Positions 37,605-45,725 of a stretch of DNA of 64,000 nucleotides are shown piece after piece. A program made the position numbers and the translations under genes. This stretch comes from Mycolicibacterium rhodesiae (lineage in GTDB: Bacteria; Actinomycetota; Actinomycetes; Mycobacteriales; Mycobacteriaceae), in assembly GCF_002086695.1 (NCBI RefSeq), contig NZ_MVIH01000005.1:248001-312000 (forward strand), written 5' to 3'. The first letter of the stretch is position 1. The number at the start of each line of letters is the position of its first letter. The notes beneath the pieces are model-generated. The model had not been told where the DNA came from. It saw only the letters and a list, made by a program, of their open reading frames with translations, and ran no database searches.

Positions 37605-39190
37605 TGCAGGTGACTCTCGCCGACATCCTCGAACTGCCGTCGGTGCGCCGCGGCGAGCCGGAGGTGGTGTGCACCGGACCGCTGGACCAGCCGGTGCGCT
37701 GGGTGCACGTCAGCGACCTCGCCGACCTGTCCGGCCTGCTGACCGGCGGGGAGTTGGTGCTCACCACGGGCCAGGCATTGGCCGATCCGGCCCGCCGGGA
37801 CGCCTATCTGCCGGGCCTTGCGAAGGCCGGCGCGGTGGGCGTGGTGATCGAACTCGGACTGCACATCGACCGGCTCCCGGAGTCCGTGCGGGCCATCGGA
37901 TCGGCGCTGTCGCTGCCGGTGATCGTGCTGCACCGGCCCGTGCGCTTCATCGATGTCACCGAGGAGGTGCATCGCCGGATCGTCGCCGGCCAATACGCCG
38001 AGGTCGAGTACGCCCAACGGGTGCACGAAGAGTTCACCGCATTGAGCATGCGGCGCGCGTCGATCGACCAGATCGTCAGCGCGGCGGCGCAGATGCTCGA
38101 CACACCCGTGGTGTTGGAGGACCTCAACCGTCAGGTGCTGGCGTTCGATGGCCGGGGCGTCTCGGCGGCGGCACTGCTGGTCGACTGGGAGCGGCGGTCC
38201 CGGTTGGCGGCCGGCGACGCGTGGACCGCGTGTGCGGTGGGCCCGCACCGCGAGGAGTGGGGCCGGTTGATCGCGCCGCGGATGGCCACGGCCGACGGCC
38301 GGTCGGTGATGACGTTGGAGCGTGCGGCGCAGGCACTGGCCCTGAACCGGATGGTCGAGCAGAACCGCAGTTCGCTCGAGTTGCGCGCGCAGAGCGGACT
38401 CGTGGACGACCTGCGCCGCGGCCGTATCACCGACGAGGCCGAGGCCACCGCCCGTGCGCACGCGCTGGGGCTGCGGCCGGCGCTGACGTATGTGCCGATG
38501 GCGGTACGGCTGCGGGAAAGTCCCGGGGCCGACCAGGTTGCGATCGCCCAACGGCGGGTCCGCACCCTGGACGCGATCATGCACACCGTGCGCGCGGCCG
38601 GCCATACCGGTTTGGCCGCAACCCGTGACGACGGCCAGATCGATGTGGTGCTGGCGCCGCAGCGCACCAGCCGGGTCCCCGGTTCGCTCGATACCGTGCT
38701 CAGCGAGGTGTGTTCGGCCACTCGGCGGGCGGTGGCCCACGTGGACGGGGTGAGCGGCTGCGCCATCGGGGTGGGGCCGGAGAACAGCCGGCTGGTCGAC
38801 GCGGTGGGCGGTCTGCGCGAAGCAGGGCACGTCGCCGAGGTGGCGATGTCGATGCCCTTGCAGGACAAGCCGTTTCATCGGGCTTCCGATGTCCGCTTAC
38901 GCGGTCTGCTTTCGCTCATTCGGACTGACCCTCGTGTGCAGACATTCGCCGAGACCGAGCTGGCCGGGTTGCTGGCGCATCGGGCCAAGCACGGTGACGA
39001 GGCGTTCGACCTGCTGTGGCACTTTCTGGCGGCGGGCGGCAACAAAGCCGAGCTCGCCAGGACGCTGCACATGTCGCGGCCCACGCTGTACGCCCGGTTG
39101 GACGCGCTGCAGCGGATCCTCGGACTCGACCTGGATGACGCCGAGTCCAGAACGTCGTTGCAGGTGGCGATGTTGATCCTGAACGCGTGA
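37604..39190 (+). CDS. PucR-family transcriptional regulator
   Basis: The 528-residue protein has an N-terminal PucR domain (about 1-125: LADILELPSVRRGEPEVV, GGELVLTTGQAL), a central GGDEF-like regulator region, and a C-terminal PucR helix-turn-helix (about 470-525: NKAELARTLHMSRPTLYARL). PucR-type regulators usually activate purine, amine or amino-acid catabolic genes next to them. Here the likely target is the divergent mmsA-aminotransferase operon. ATG 37604 fits the leaderless promoter; the long open frame upstream is antisense to mmsA. Confidence 0.88.
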   Translation: MQVTLADILELPSVRRGEPEVVCTGPLDQPVRWVHVSDLADLSGLLTGGELVLTTGQALADPARRDAYLPGLAKAGAVGVVIELGLHIDRLPESVRAIGSALSLPVIVLHRPVRFIDVTEEVHRRIVAGQYAEVEYAQRVHEEFTALSMRRASIDQIVSAAAQMLDTPVVLEDLNRQVLAFDGRGVSAAALLVDWERRSRLAAGDAWTACAVGPHREEWGRLIAPRMATADGRSVMTLERAAQALALNRMVEQNRSSLELRAQSGLVDDLRRGRITDEAEATARAHALGLRPALTYVPMAVRLRESPGADQVAIAQRRVRTLDAIMHTVRAAGHTGLAATRDDGQIDVVLAPQRTSRVPGSLDTVLSEVCSATRRAVAHVDGVSGCAIGVGPENSRLVDAVGGLREAGHVAEVAMSMPLQDKPFHRASDVRLRGLLSLIRTDPRVQTFAETELAGLLAHRAKHGDEAFDLLWHFLAAGGNKAELARTLHMSRPTLYARLDALQRILGLDLDDAESRTSLQVAMLILNA

Positions 39191-39262
39191 ATCTCGCCGA
39201 GCCTGCACTTGTTCGCGCATCTACTCGAGAAACGTGTGCAGCTTTTGCACTTTCGGCGAGAT
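39191..39262. terminator. Long hairpin filling the gap between convergent genes
   Basis: ATCTCGCCGA (39191-39200) pairs perfectly with TCGGCGAGAT (39253-39262). An inner stem CTGCAC (39203-39208) pairs with GTGCAG (39236-39241). It fills almost the whole intergenic gap between the PucR gene and the convergent FNT gene and may terminate both. The sequence style resembles dispersed intergenic elements of mycobacteria, so a repeat family is possible. Confidence 0.55.
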
Positions 39263-40089
39263 CACGCCTTCGCGGGATCCTCGGCGTCGCGACGCTCGTC
39301 CTTGAGCCGCTCCTTGCTCCGCAGGAGTCGCAACAGTGTCACCAGCACCAGACCGCCGACGATGTTGCCGACCAGCGTGTACCAGAACCACCCCAGCCAG
39401 TCGAGGTAGCCGAAGGGTGCCTCACCGGTCGACAGGGCGCCAAAGATCAACAGCGAGTCCAGGATCGAGTGGAACAGCTGCAGCCCGGCCAGGACGAACG
39501 CACCGGCCACCGCGGCGGCGATCTTGCCGGGTACCGAATCGGTGCCGTGCTGCATACGCGTCATCAGCGTGATCACCATGCCGCCCAGCACCGCCAACGC
39601 CATCGTCTGCACCGACAGCGGTTCACCGACGAAATGTGTTGCAGATTCTATCGTTTGGCCCCTGAGCTTGGGGAAGGCCGCGATGATCAGCGCCATGATC
39701 ACCCATCCGCCGGCCAGGTTGGCCACCAGGGTGCCGCTCCACAGTTTGGCCAGCTGGCCCACGCTCGCACGCTTGGCGGCCACTGTCGTGACGGGGACCA
39801 GGAAACCCTCGGTGAACAACTCGCTACGTCCGAGCAGCAGCGCCAGGAAGCCGATCGCGAACGCGACTCCGGCCAGCAGTTGATTGTGGGTTTCGTGCAG
39901 AACGGACAGGTAGGCCAGTACACCGACCGCCACTTCGGTACCGCCGAAGAATCCGGTCACCAGCACCTCACGCCAGCTACGGTGCAGTCGCTGACTGCCC
40001 TCGTCGACCATTCGATTGAAAGCGGCTTCGAGTTCGTCCTCGATCGGGCTGTCGGACTCGCCCAGTTGGCGCTGGCTCGTTGAACTCAC
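39262..40089 (-). CDS. Formate/nitrite transporter (FNT) family channel
   Basis: The 275-residue protein has six membrane helices and FNT-type blocks (VLVTGFFGGTEVAVGVLAYL, LGRSELFTEGFLVPV, WSGTLVANLAGGWV, LVGNIVGGLVLV). The N-terminus is cytoplasmic and acidic. FNT proteins form pentameric channels for small monovalent anions such as formate, nitrite or hydrosulfide. The closest type from memory is the YfdC-like branch, whose substrate is unclear. I use GTG 40089 (VSSTSQRQLGES); the frame runs much further upstream only as a shadow of the opposite gene. Confidence 0.82.
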   Translation of the reverse strand: MSSTSQRQLGESDSPIEDELEAAFNRMVDEGSQRLHRSWREVLVTGFFGGTEVAVGVLAYLSVLHETHNQLLAGVAFAIGFLALLLGRSELFTEGFLVPVTTVAAKRASVGQLAKLWSGTLVANLAGGWVIMALIIAAFPKLRGQTIESATHFVGEPLSVQTMALAVLGGMVITLMTRMQHGTDSVPGKIAAAVAGAFVLAGLQLFHSILDSLLIFGALSTGEAPFGYLDWLGWFWYTLVGNIVGGLVLVTLLRLLRSKERLKDERRDAEDPAKA

Positions 40090-40173
40090 GATTCGGTGTA
40101 CCCATCGGCGGCCCACCCGACACCGGACGCCGCTGAGCGGTCGCTCAACGCCCGCCCCATACACTGAGCCACC

Positions 40174-40953
40174 GTGGGCATTCTCGTTGGTTTCGCGCCG
40201 TGGATCGTCTATTGGGTACTGGTCGGCAACGCGCCGTTCACGACGGCCGTGCTGGTCGCCCTCGCCGTCGCGATCATCGGACTGGTGATGGGCCGCACCC
40301 GCGAGGTGTCGCGACTGAACTTCGAAATCGGTTCTGTCGCAGCAATATTCGTACTGGCGGTGCTGACCTTCGTGGCGAGACAGTCGTTCTTGGAGCAGTG
40401 GATCCTGCCGCTGAGCACTGCGGGCATCTTCGTCATCGCACTGGTCGGGGCGGTGTCCGGCACGCCGTTCGTGCGGGGATTCGCCGCGGCCGGACGCCCT
40501 GACGAGATCGTCACCAGCGAGCCGTTCACGAAAATCACGTCGCTGCTGACCTGGATCTGGATCGCGGCCTTCGCGGGGATGACGGTGTCCTCGGCAATCC
40601 CGCCGATCGTCTCCGACGCCGCCACGATCCGCGACTCCGCGAACCCGCTGTGCGTTCTGTGCTACTGGGTGATCCCGTTCGCGCTGCTGGGTCTGGCCGC
40701 GGTGGCCTCGCGCATCCTGCCCGACACCATGGTTCTCAGCGACGACGTCGTGCGCGAGACGTCCTTCGTCGCGTACAGCGAAGCCGCGATCGACGAGTTG
40801 TACTACCTGGCGCAGGAGCACGCCAACCGCGAGGTCGGCGCAGGCAAGGAAGCCTACGACGTCAAAGTCGGCGGGATGGGGATGACGCTCACCGGCGACG
40901 AGTCCCGCAAGTCGTGGCCGTCGACGTATCGGGTCCGCGACCGGCGCCGCTGA
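40174..40953 (+). CDS. Conserved multi-pass membrane protein
   Basis: The 259-residue protein has about six hydrophobic segments in its first 190 residues (for example FAPWIVYWVLVGNAPF and ITSLLTWIWIAAFAGM) and a soluble C-terminal tail of about 70 residues. Two cysteines sit close together in NPLCVLCYW. It may belong to a mycobacterial membrane family of unknown function. It is divergent from the FNT gene, 84 bases apart. GTG 40174 is the start. Confidence 0.7.
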   Translation: MGILVGFAPWIVYWVLVGNAPFTTAVLVALAVAIIGLVMGRTREVSRLNFEIGSVAAIFVLAVLTFVARQSFLEQWILPLSTAGIFVIALVGAVSGTPFVRGFAAAGRPDEIVTSEPFTKITSLLTWIWIAAFAGMTVSSAIPPIVSDAATIRDSANPLCVLCYWVIPFALLGLAAVASRILPDTMVLSDDVVRETSFVAYSEAAIDELYYLAQEHANREVGAGKEAYDVKVGGMGMTLTGDESRKSWPSTYRVRDRRR

Positions 40954-41183
40954 GCAGTCCAGGCGCCGAGCTCTGCTCGTTGCTGACGGCAGCGGGATGA
41001 TCGCAACCAATCGGGCAAGGATGCACACCGCTTTGGACACCTTTGCGTCACGGATCGGCTAAAAGCCCTGTTCAGGCCACAAGCGTGGTCAGCGGCTGTC
41101 AGCTGATTGCGGTAGAAAGTGACAGAAGTGACCTCTGTGAAGAGGACGGAGCTTTGCTCAGAGGCGCCCGGAAGGTGGAGATC
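40954..41183 (+). other. 230-base region upstream of ripD, no gene found
   Basis: No convincing coding frame was seen between the membrane protein gene and ripD. The final 70 bases contain possible stems, such as CCTCTG paired with CAGAGG, before the GGTGGAG ribosome site. I could not match it to a known riboswitch by eye. A long 5' leader is possible. Confidence 0.3.
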
Positions 41184-41678
41184 ATGATGAAGAAGCGCTT
41201 GTACGCCCTGGCGATCAGCCTGGTGATGCTGTTCGCGATTCCCGGCCTACTGGCCCCGACGGCGACCGCGGCTCCGGTGGGCCGGGATCAGTACGTCAAC
41301 TTGGTGATCCAGCGTGGACTCGCCCAGCGGGGCGTGCCCTACGCCTGGGCCGGCGGCGACATCAACGGACCCACCCTGGGCAAAGGGCCGAGCGCAGCAG
41401 TGGTCGGCTTCGACTCCTCGGGCCTGATTCAGTACATCTACGCCGGGGTCGGCGCCAAGCTGCCGCGCTCCTCGGGAGACATGTACAAAGTGGGCCAGCA
41501 CGTCACGCCTGACCAGGCGTTGCCCGGCGATCTGATTTTCTACGGGCCGGACGGCACCCAGAGTGTCGCGATGTTCCTCGGCAACAACCAGATGCTGGAG
41601 GTCACCGACACGGTTGTCGCGGTCTCCGCGGTGCGTGCCAAAGACATGGCGCCCTTCCTGGTCCGCGTCATCGCCTGA
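41184..41678 (+). CDS. ripD: RipD-like NlpC/P60 protein with lost catalytic residues
   Basis: The 164-residue exported protein (signal peptide about 1-29, ending TATAA) is a single NlpC/P60 domain very similar, from memory, to M. tuberculosis RipD (Rv1566c): RGLAQRGVPYAWAGGDI, LPRSSGDMYKVGQ, PGDLIFYGPDGTQSVAM. The catalytic Cys of FDCSG is Ser78 (FDSSG), and the catalytic His position is Ser127. It should bind but not cut peptidoglycan, as reported for RipD. It lacks the C-terminal Pro/Gln repeats of the tuberculosis protein. The start has GGTGGAG just upstream. Confidence 0.88.
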   Translation: MMKKRLYALAISLVMLFAIPGLLAPTATAAPVGRDQYVNLVIQRGLAQRGVPYAWAGGDINGPTLGKGPSAAVVGFDSSGLIQYIYAGVGAKLPRSSGDMYKVGQHVTPDQALPGDLIFYGPDGTQSVAMFLGNNQMLEVTDTVVAVSAVRAKDMAPFLVRVIA

Positions 41679-41687
41679 GTAACGCGG

Positions 41688-41738
41688 GGGCGTGCCGTTG
41701 ACCCGCCGTCAATTGACGGCGCGGCGACGAGCACGCCC
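41688..41738. terminator. Nested palindrome between convergent genes
   Basis: An outer stem pairs GGGCGTGC (41688-41695) with GCACGCCC (41731-41738). The interior holds a perfect 16-base palindrome GCCGTCAATTGACGGC (41705-41720). It lies between ripD and the convergent DUF4193 gene and probably terminates transcription from both sides. Confidence 0.7.
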
Positions 41739-41768
41739 ACCGCCAGGTGGGACCGCGCGGACCGGCCG

Positions 41769-42059
41769 CTAGGCGCAGTCGGTGCAGACCATGCTGGTGG
41801 CGTCCGCCAGCCGGCTGCGATGGTGCACCAGAAAGCAGCTGCTGCAGGTGAACTCGTCAGCCTGCTTGGGGACGACCCGTACCGTGAGCTCTTCGTCTGA
41901 CAGGTCTGCACCGGGCAGCTCGAAGGAATCCGCCGCCTCTGCTTCATCGATATCTATTACGGCCGTGGCCGTGTCCTTGCGCCGTCCCGCCAGGTCTTCG
42001 AGCGACTCTTCCTCAGGCTCGGCCTGGGTGCGGCGGGGGGCGTCGTAATCGACCGTCAT
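41769..42059 (-). CDS. DUF4193 zinc-ribbon-like small protein
   Basis: The 96-residue protein starts MTVDYDAPRRTQAEPEEES and ends with a zinc-binding module: FTCSSCFLVHHRSRL and VCTDC (CxxC pairs). The middle stretch SFELPGADLSDEELTVRV is typical of DUF4193, which is widespread in Actinobacteria and of unknown function. The start is ATG 42059 behind GAAAGG; an open frame further upstream is basic and non-homologous. Confidence 0.85.
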   Translation of the reverse strand: MTVDYDAPRRTQAEPEEESLEDLAGRRKDTATAVIDIDEAEAADSFELPGADLSDEELTVRVVPKQADEFTCSSCFLVHHRSRLADATSMVCTDCA

Positions 42060-42229
42060 GATCCGTGCCTTTCGTTTCCGCATTCGACGTCGCGTCAACG
42101 CGGTCGAATGCGAGTTTGTTCCCGTAGCCGGTCTCTGCTAAACACCGTTGTTTCCGGCTGTGTGTGCGCTGGGTCCTGCCTTGCTGTGGCCTGCGGATTC
42201 GCACGCCATAGATACGCAGAAAGCTGGGC

Positions 42230-43033
42230 TCAGGTTCGCCAGAGAGATTCCTGGACGACGCTGGCGATCAGGGTACCGTCATCACGCTGAAATGAGCCGT
42301 GCGCCAACCCCCGCGCGTCGCTGTGACTCACCGCGGTCGCGTCATAGAGATGCCACCGGTGGGGGTCGGTCGGCCGGTGCAGCCACAACGCGTGGTCGAG
42401 GCTGGCGGCTCCACCCGGACCGGGGAATTCCGGCCCCGGCGGACGTGCCGACGACACCATGCCCAGGTCGGAGATGAAGGTCAGCGCGCAGGCCTGCAGC
42501 AGGGGATCGTCCTCGATCGGTTCGCGGGTGCGGAACCAGAACGGCTGGGTGGGCCATTCGATGCGGCTCTGCGGCCCCGCTGCGAGCCGGATGTCGAAGT
42601 GATCGGCCCACTCGACCGGCAGTCGGGTGAGGATCGTCGCCTCCGGCAGTGGCACCCGTGGTTCCTGCGGCAGCTGCCAGTCGGTGGTCGTCTCCGGTTG
42701 GTGGAACGACGCCAGCATCTCGAAGATCGCGACACCGTCCTGCGTTGCCGTGACACGGCGGGTGTTGAAAGAGCGGCCGTCCCGGGTGATTTCGACGGTG
42801 AAGTGGATGTCGACGCCGATCCGGCCGCCCTTGATGAAGTAGGCGTGCAGCGACTGTGGCAGCCGGCCGGGCTGGACTGTGGCGCCCGCGGCGGCCAGCG
42901 CCTGCGCCGCGATAAGCCCACCGAACAGCCGGGGACCGGCGCCGTAGGACGCCGAGGCGCGAAACGTGTGCTCGGTCCGGTCGAGTTGGACCAGCTCGGC
43001 GATCCAGCTCGGCATGCTCTCCTCAGGTGTCAT
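42230..43033 (-). CDS. TesB-like acyl-CoA thioesterase
   Basis: The 267-residue protein is a double-hotdog thioesterase of the TesB type: GPRLFGGLIAAQALAAAG, LHAYFIKGGRIGVDIHF, DGRSFNTRRVTATQDG, then a C-terminal SLDHALWLHRP and SHSDARGLAHGSFQRDDG. TesB-type enzymes hydrolyse acyl-CoAs to free acids. I place the start at MTPEESMPSW; an in-frame GTG 5 codons upstream is possible. It is divergent from the fatty-acyl-AMP ligase gene with only about 40 bases between. Confidence 0.85.
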   Translation of the reverse strand: MTPEESMPSWIAELVQLDRTEHTFRASASYGAGPRLFGGLIAAQALAAAGATVQPGRLPQSLHAYFIKGGRIGVDIHFTVEITRDGRSFNTRRVTATQDGVAIFEMLASFHQPETTTDWQLPQEPRVPLPEATILTRLPVEWADHFDIRLAAGPQSRIEWPTQPFWFRTREPIEDDPLLQACALTFISDLGMVSSARPPGPEFPGPGGAASLDHALWLHRPTDPHRWHLYDATAVSHSDARGLAHGSFQRDDGTLIASVVQESLWRT

Positions 43034-43074
43034 CGTCGAAAATCGCACTCACGATAGCGTCCTAGACTCCTGGC

Positions 43075-44928
43075 ATGGACCGCGGCCACGTCGACGCACC
43101 ACAGGGTCTGCTTCGGATCGAAGACTGCTTGGACGCCGACGGGAACGTCGTCTTACCGCCGGGCGTGACGTTGATCTCATTGATCGACCGCAACATTGCC
43201 AACGTGGGCGACACGGTCGCGTACCGCTACCTCGATTACAGCCGCTCAGCGGAACCGGTGGTGTTCGAACTGACCTGGACTCAACTCGGCGTGCGCCTGC
43301 GCGCGATCGCGGCGCACATACAGCGCAGCGCTGACCGAGGAGATCGGGTGGCGGTCCTGGCGCCGCAAGGCCTGGACTACATCGCCGGTTTCTTCGCCGC
43401 GATCAAGGCGGGCACCATCGCGGTGCCGCTTTTCGCTCCCGAATTGCCCGGTCACGCTGAACGTCTCGAGACCGCTCTGGCTGACTCGCAGCCTGTGCTG
43501 GTGCTCACCACCGCAGCCGCCGCTGACAGTGTGCGCGGGTTTCTGGCCAAGCTGTCCGCGGCTCGGCAGCCGCGGATGCTGATCATCGACGAGATTCCCG
43601 ATTCCTCGGCCACCGACTTCGTCGAGACCGTTGTCGACGTCGACGACGTATCGCATCTGCAATACACGTCGGGCTCGACCCGGCCGCCGGCAGGCGTGGA
43701 GATCACCCACCGGGCAGTCGGCACCAACCTGATCCAGATGATCCTGTCCATCGATCTGCTCGACCGAAATACCCACGGTGTCAGCTGGTTACCGCTCTAC
43801 CACGATATGGGCTTGTCGATGATCGGCTTCCCGACGGTGTACGGCGGACACTCCACTTTGTTGTCCCCGACCGCCTTCATCCGCAGGCCGCAACGCTGGA
43901 TCCGGGCGCTTTCCGATGCGTCCCGGGACGGCCATGTCATCACCGCCGCACCCAACTTCGCATACGAGTGGACCGCCGCGCGCGGCCTTCCCGACGCCGG
44001 TGACGACATCGACCTGAGCAACGTGGTGATGATCATCGGCTCCGAACCGGTGAGCGTCGACGCCATCACCACGTTCTCCGAGGCGTTCACACCGCACGGC
44101 CTGCCGCCGACGGCATTCAAGCCGTCCTATGGCATCGCCGAGGCCACTCTGTTCGTCGCGACCATCGCTCCGGCCGCGCGGCCCACCGTTTTTCGTCTGG
44201 ACCGCGAGCGGCTGGCCGAAGGAATTGCGCAAGAGGCAGGCGCGGATGCCGACGCCGTCACCCAGGTGTCGTGCGGCCAGGTGGCTCGCAGCCTGTGGGC
44301 GGCGATCGTCGAACCGGCGACCGGCGCAGAGCTGCCCGACGGCCGCATCGGTGAAATCTGGTTGCACGGCAACAATGTCGGCCGCGGCTATTGGGGCCAA
44401 CCCGAGCAGAGCCGCCACGTGTTCGGGGCCAGGCTCGCGCACCGGCGGTCCGAGGGCAGCCACGCTGACGGCGTGCCCGCCGACGGCGCCTGGTTGCGCA
44501 CCGGCGACCTCGGCTTCTATCGCGGGGGCGATCTCTACGTCGCCGGGCGCCTGGCCGACATCGTGGTGCTCGGCGGCCGGACGTTGTATCCGCATGACAT
44601 CGAGAAGACCGCCGCGGATTCCTCAGCCCTTGTGCGGCGCGGGTACGTGGCGGCATTCTCCGTCCCGAAGAACCAGATGACCGGTGCGACAACACAAGAC
44701 GCCACCGAACAGCTGGTGATCATTGCCGAGCGGGCGGCCGGCACCAGTCGTAGCGACCCGGCACCGGCGATCGCAGCCATCCGGTCGGCGGTCTTCGAAC
44801 GTCACGGTGTCGAGGCCGCCGATGTGCGGCTGCTGCCCGCCGGCGCCATCCCGCGCACCACCAGCGGCAAATTGGCCCGCCGTGCCTGCCGCGCCGAATA
44901 CCTCTCCGGCGCAATGGAAGTACGGTAA
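43075..44928 (+). CDS. Fatty-acyl-AMP ligase (FadD/FAAL family)
   Basis: FAALs activate fatty acids as acyl-adenylates and pass them to polyketide synthases or carrier proteins. The 617-residue protein has the adenylation motifs LQYTSGSTRPPAGVEITH, VSWLPLYHDMGL, FKPSYGIAEATLFVA and LRTGDLGFYRGGDLYVAGR, and ends with the catalytic-lysine region IPRTTSGKLARRACR. No PKS or carrier protein gene is adjacent, so the acceptor is unknown. It is followed 4 bases later by the exported dehydratase-like gene. Confidence 0.88.
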   Translation: MDRGHVDAPQGLLRIEDCLDADGNVVLPPGVTLISLIDRNIANVGDTVAYRYLDYSRSAEPVVFELTWTQLGVRLRAIAAHIQRSADRGDRVAVLAPQGLDYIAGFFAAIKAGTIAVPLFAPELPGHAERLETALADSQPVLVLTTAAAADSVRGFLAKLSAARQPRMLIIDEIPDSSATDFVETVVDVDDVSHLQYTSGSTRPPAGVEITHRAVGTNLIQMILSIDLLDRNTHGVSWLPLYHDMGLSMIGFPTVYGGHSTLLSPTAFIRRPQRWIRALSDASRDGHVITAAPNFAYEWTAARGLPDAGDDIDLSNVVMIIGSEPVSVDAITTFSEAFTPHGLPPTAFKPSYGIAEATLFVATIAPAARPTVFRLDRERLAEGIAQEAGADADAVTQVSCGQVARSLWAAIVEPATGAELPDGRIGEIWLHGNNVGRGYWGQPEQSRHVFGARLAHRRSEGSHADGVPADGAWLRTGDLGFYRGGDLYVAGRLADIVVLGGRTLYPHDIEKTAADSSALVRRGYVAAFSVPKNQMTGATTQDATEQLVIIAERAAGTSRSDPAPAIAAIRSAVFERHGVEAADVRLLPAGAIPRTTSGKLARRACRAEYLSGAMEVR

Positions 44929-44932
44929 GCGT

Positions 44933-45721
44933 ATGCGGCTGTTGACCTTTGGCGCACTCGCCGTCACCGCGGCGCTTACCGCGTGCGTCGCGCCGTCGCT
45001 CGCCTGGGCCGGCGGCCCGGAGACCTTGAAGGTGTGCACCACCGGCGACTACCGGCCGCTGACCTACCGGGACCCGGCGACAGGTCAGTACAGCGGGGTC
45101 GACATCGACATGGCCGCCGATTTGGCCGAGCATCTCGGACGCACGGTGGTGTTCGTGCCGACCACCTGGTCGACTCTCGTCGCCGATGTCACCTCACCGG
45201 GCCGATGCGATATCGCGATGGGCGGCATCACCGACACTCCCGAGCGTCGCCGCGTCGTCGACGTCACCCGGTCCTATCTGGCCGGCGGCAAGACCGCGCT
45301 GGTCCCGGCGGCCAATGCCGAGCGGCTCGCCACCATCGAGCAGATCAACAAGCCGGGCGTACGAGTCATCGAGAACAACGGTGGCACCAACGAACAGTTC
45401 GCCCGCAAGCACCTGCCCGAGGCGCAGCTCGTCGTCTGGCCGGACAACACCACCATCTTCGATCAACTCGCGGCCGGCGGCGCTGACGTCATGGTCACCG
45501 ACGCCATCGAAGCCATCTACCAGTCGTCGCTGCACCCCGAGTTGGTGGCCCAGCACCCGGGGCACCCGTTCACCTCCGAGGCCAAGGCCTATCTGCTGCC
45601 CAAAGACAGCCCTCTCGCCGCTGCGACCGACGCCTGGCTGGCCGGTGCGCTCCACGACGGCACCTACGCCGGCATCTATGAGCGGTGGCTGCACGCGCCG
45701 GCGCCCGACCCGCCGAGTTAG
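44933..45721 (+). CDS. Exported cyclohexadienyl dehydratase-like (PheC-type) protein
   Basis: The 262-residue protein is a periplasmic-binding-fold protein with a signal containing LTAC (possible lipobox) and AWAGG. It strongly resembles, from memory, Pseudomonas PheC: TTGDYRPLTYRDPATG, DIAMGGITDTPERRR, NNGGTNEQFARKHLPEA, PDNTTIFDQLAAGGADVMVTDAIEA. The key catalytic Glu of PheC lies in GGTNE (Glu154 here), and Trp79 is also kept. PheC turns prephenate to phenylpyruvate and arogenate to phenylalanine outside the cytoplasm. An amino-acid-binding protein is the alternative. Confidence 0.7.
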   Translation: MRLLTFGALAVTAALTACVAPSLAWAGGPETLKVCTTGDYRPLTYRDPATGQYSGVDIDMAADLAEHLGRTVVFVPTTWSTLVADVTSPGRCDIAMGGITDTPERRRVVDVTRSYLAGGKTALVPAANAERLATIEQINKPGVRVIENNGGTNEQFARKHLPEAQLVVWPDNTTIFDQLAAGGADVMVTDAIEAIYQSSLHPELVAQHPGHPFTSEAKAYLLPKDSPLAAATDAWLAGALHDGTYAGIYERWLHAPAPDPPS

Positions 45722-45725
45722 GCGG

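Noticed and set aside
40090..41040. Minus-strand extension of the FNT gene to 41040
   Set aside because: It runs antisense to the membrane protein gene at 40174-40953 and has no FNT similarity; the GTG at 40089 is more likely.
40954..41183. Cyclic-di-AMP (ydaO-type) riboswitch upstream of ripD
   Set aside because: I looked for the conserved core bases and could not find them by eye, so I list only an uncharacterised leader.
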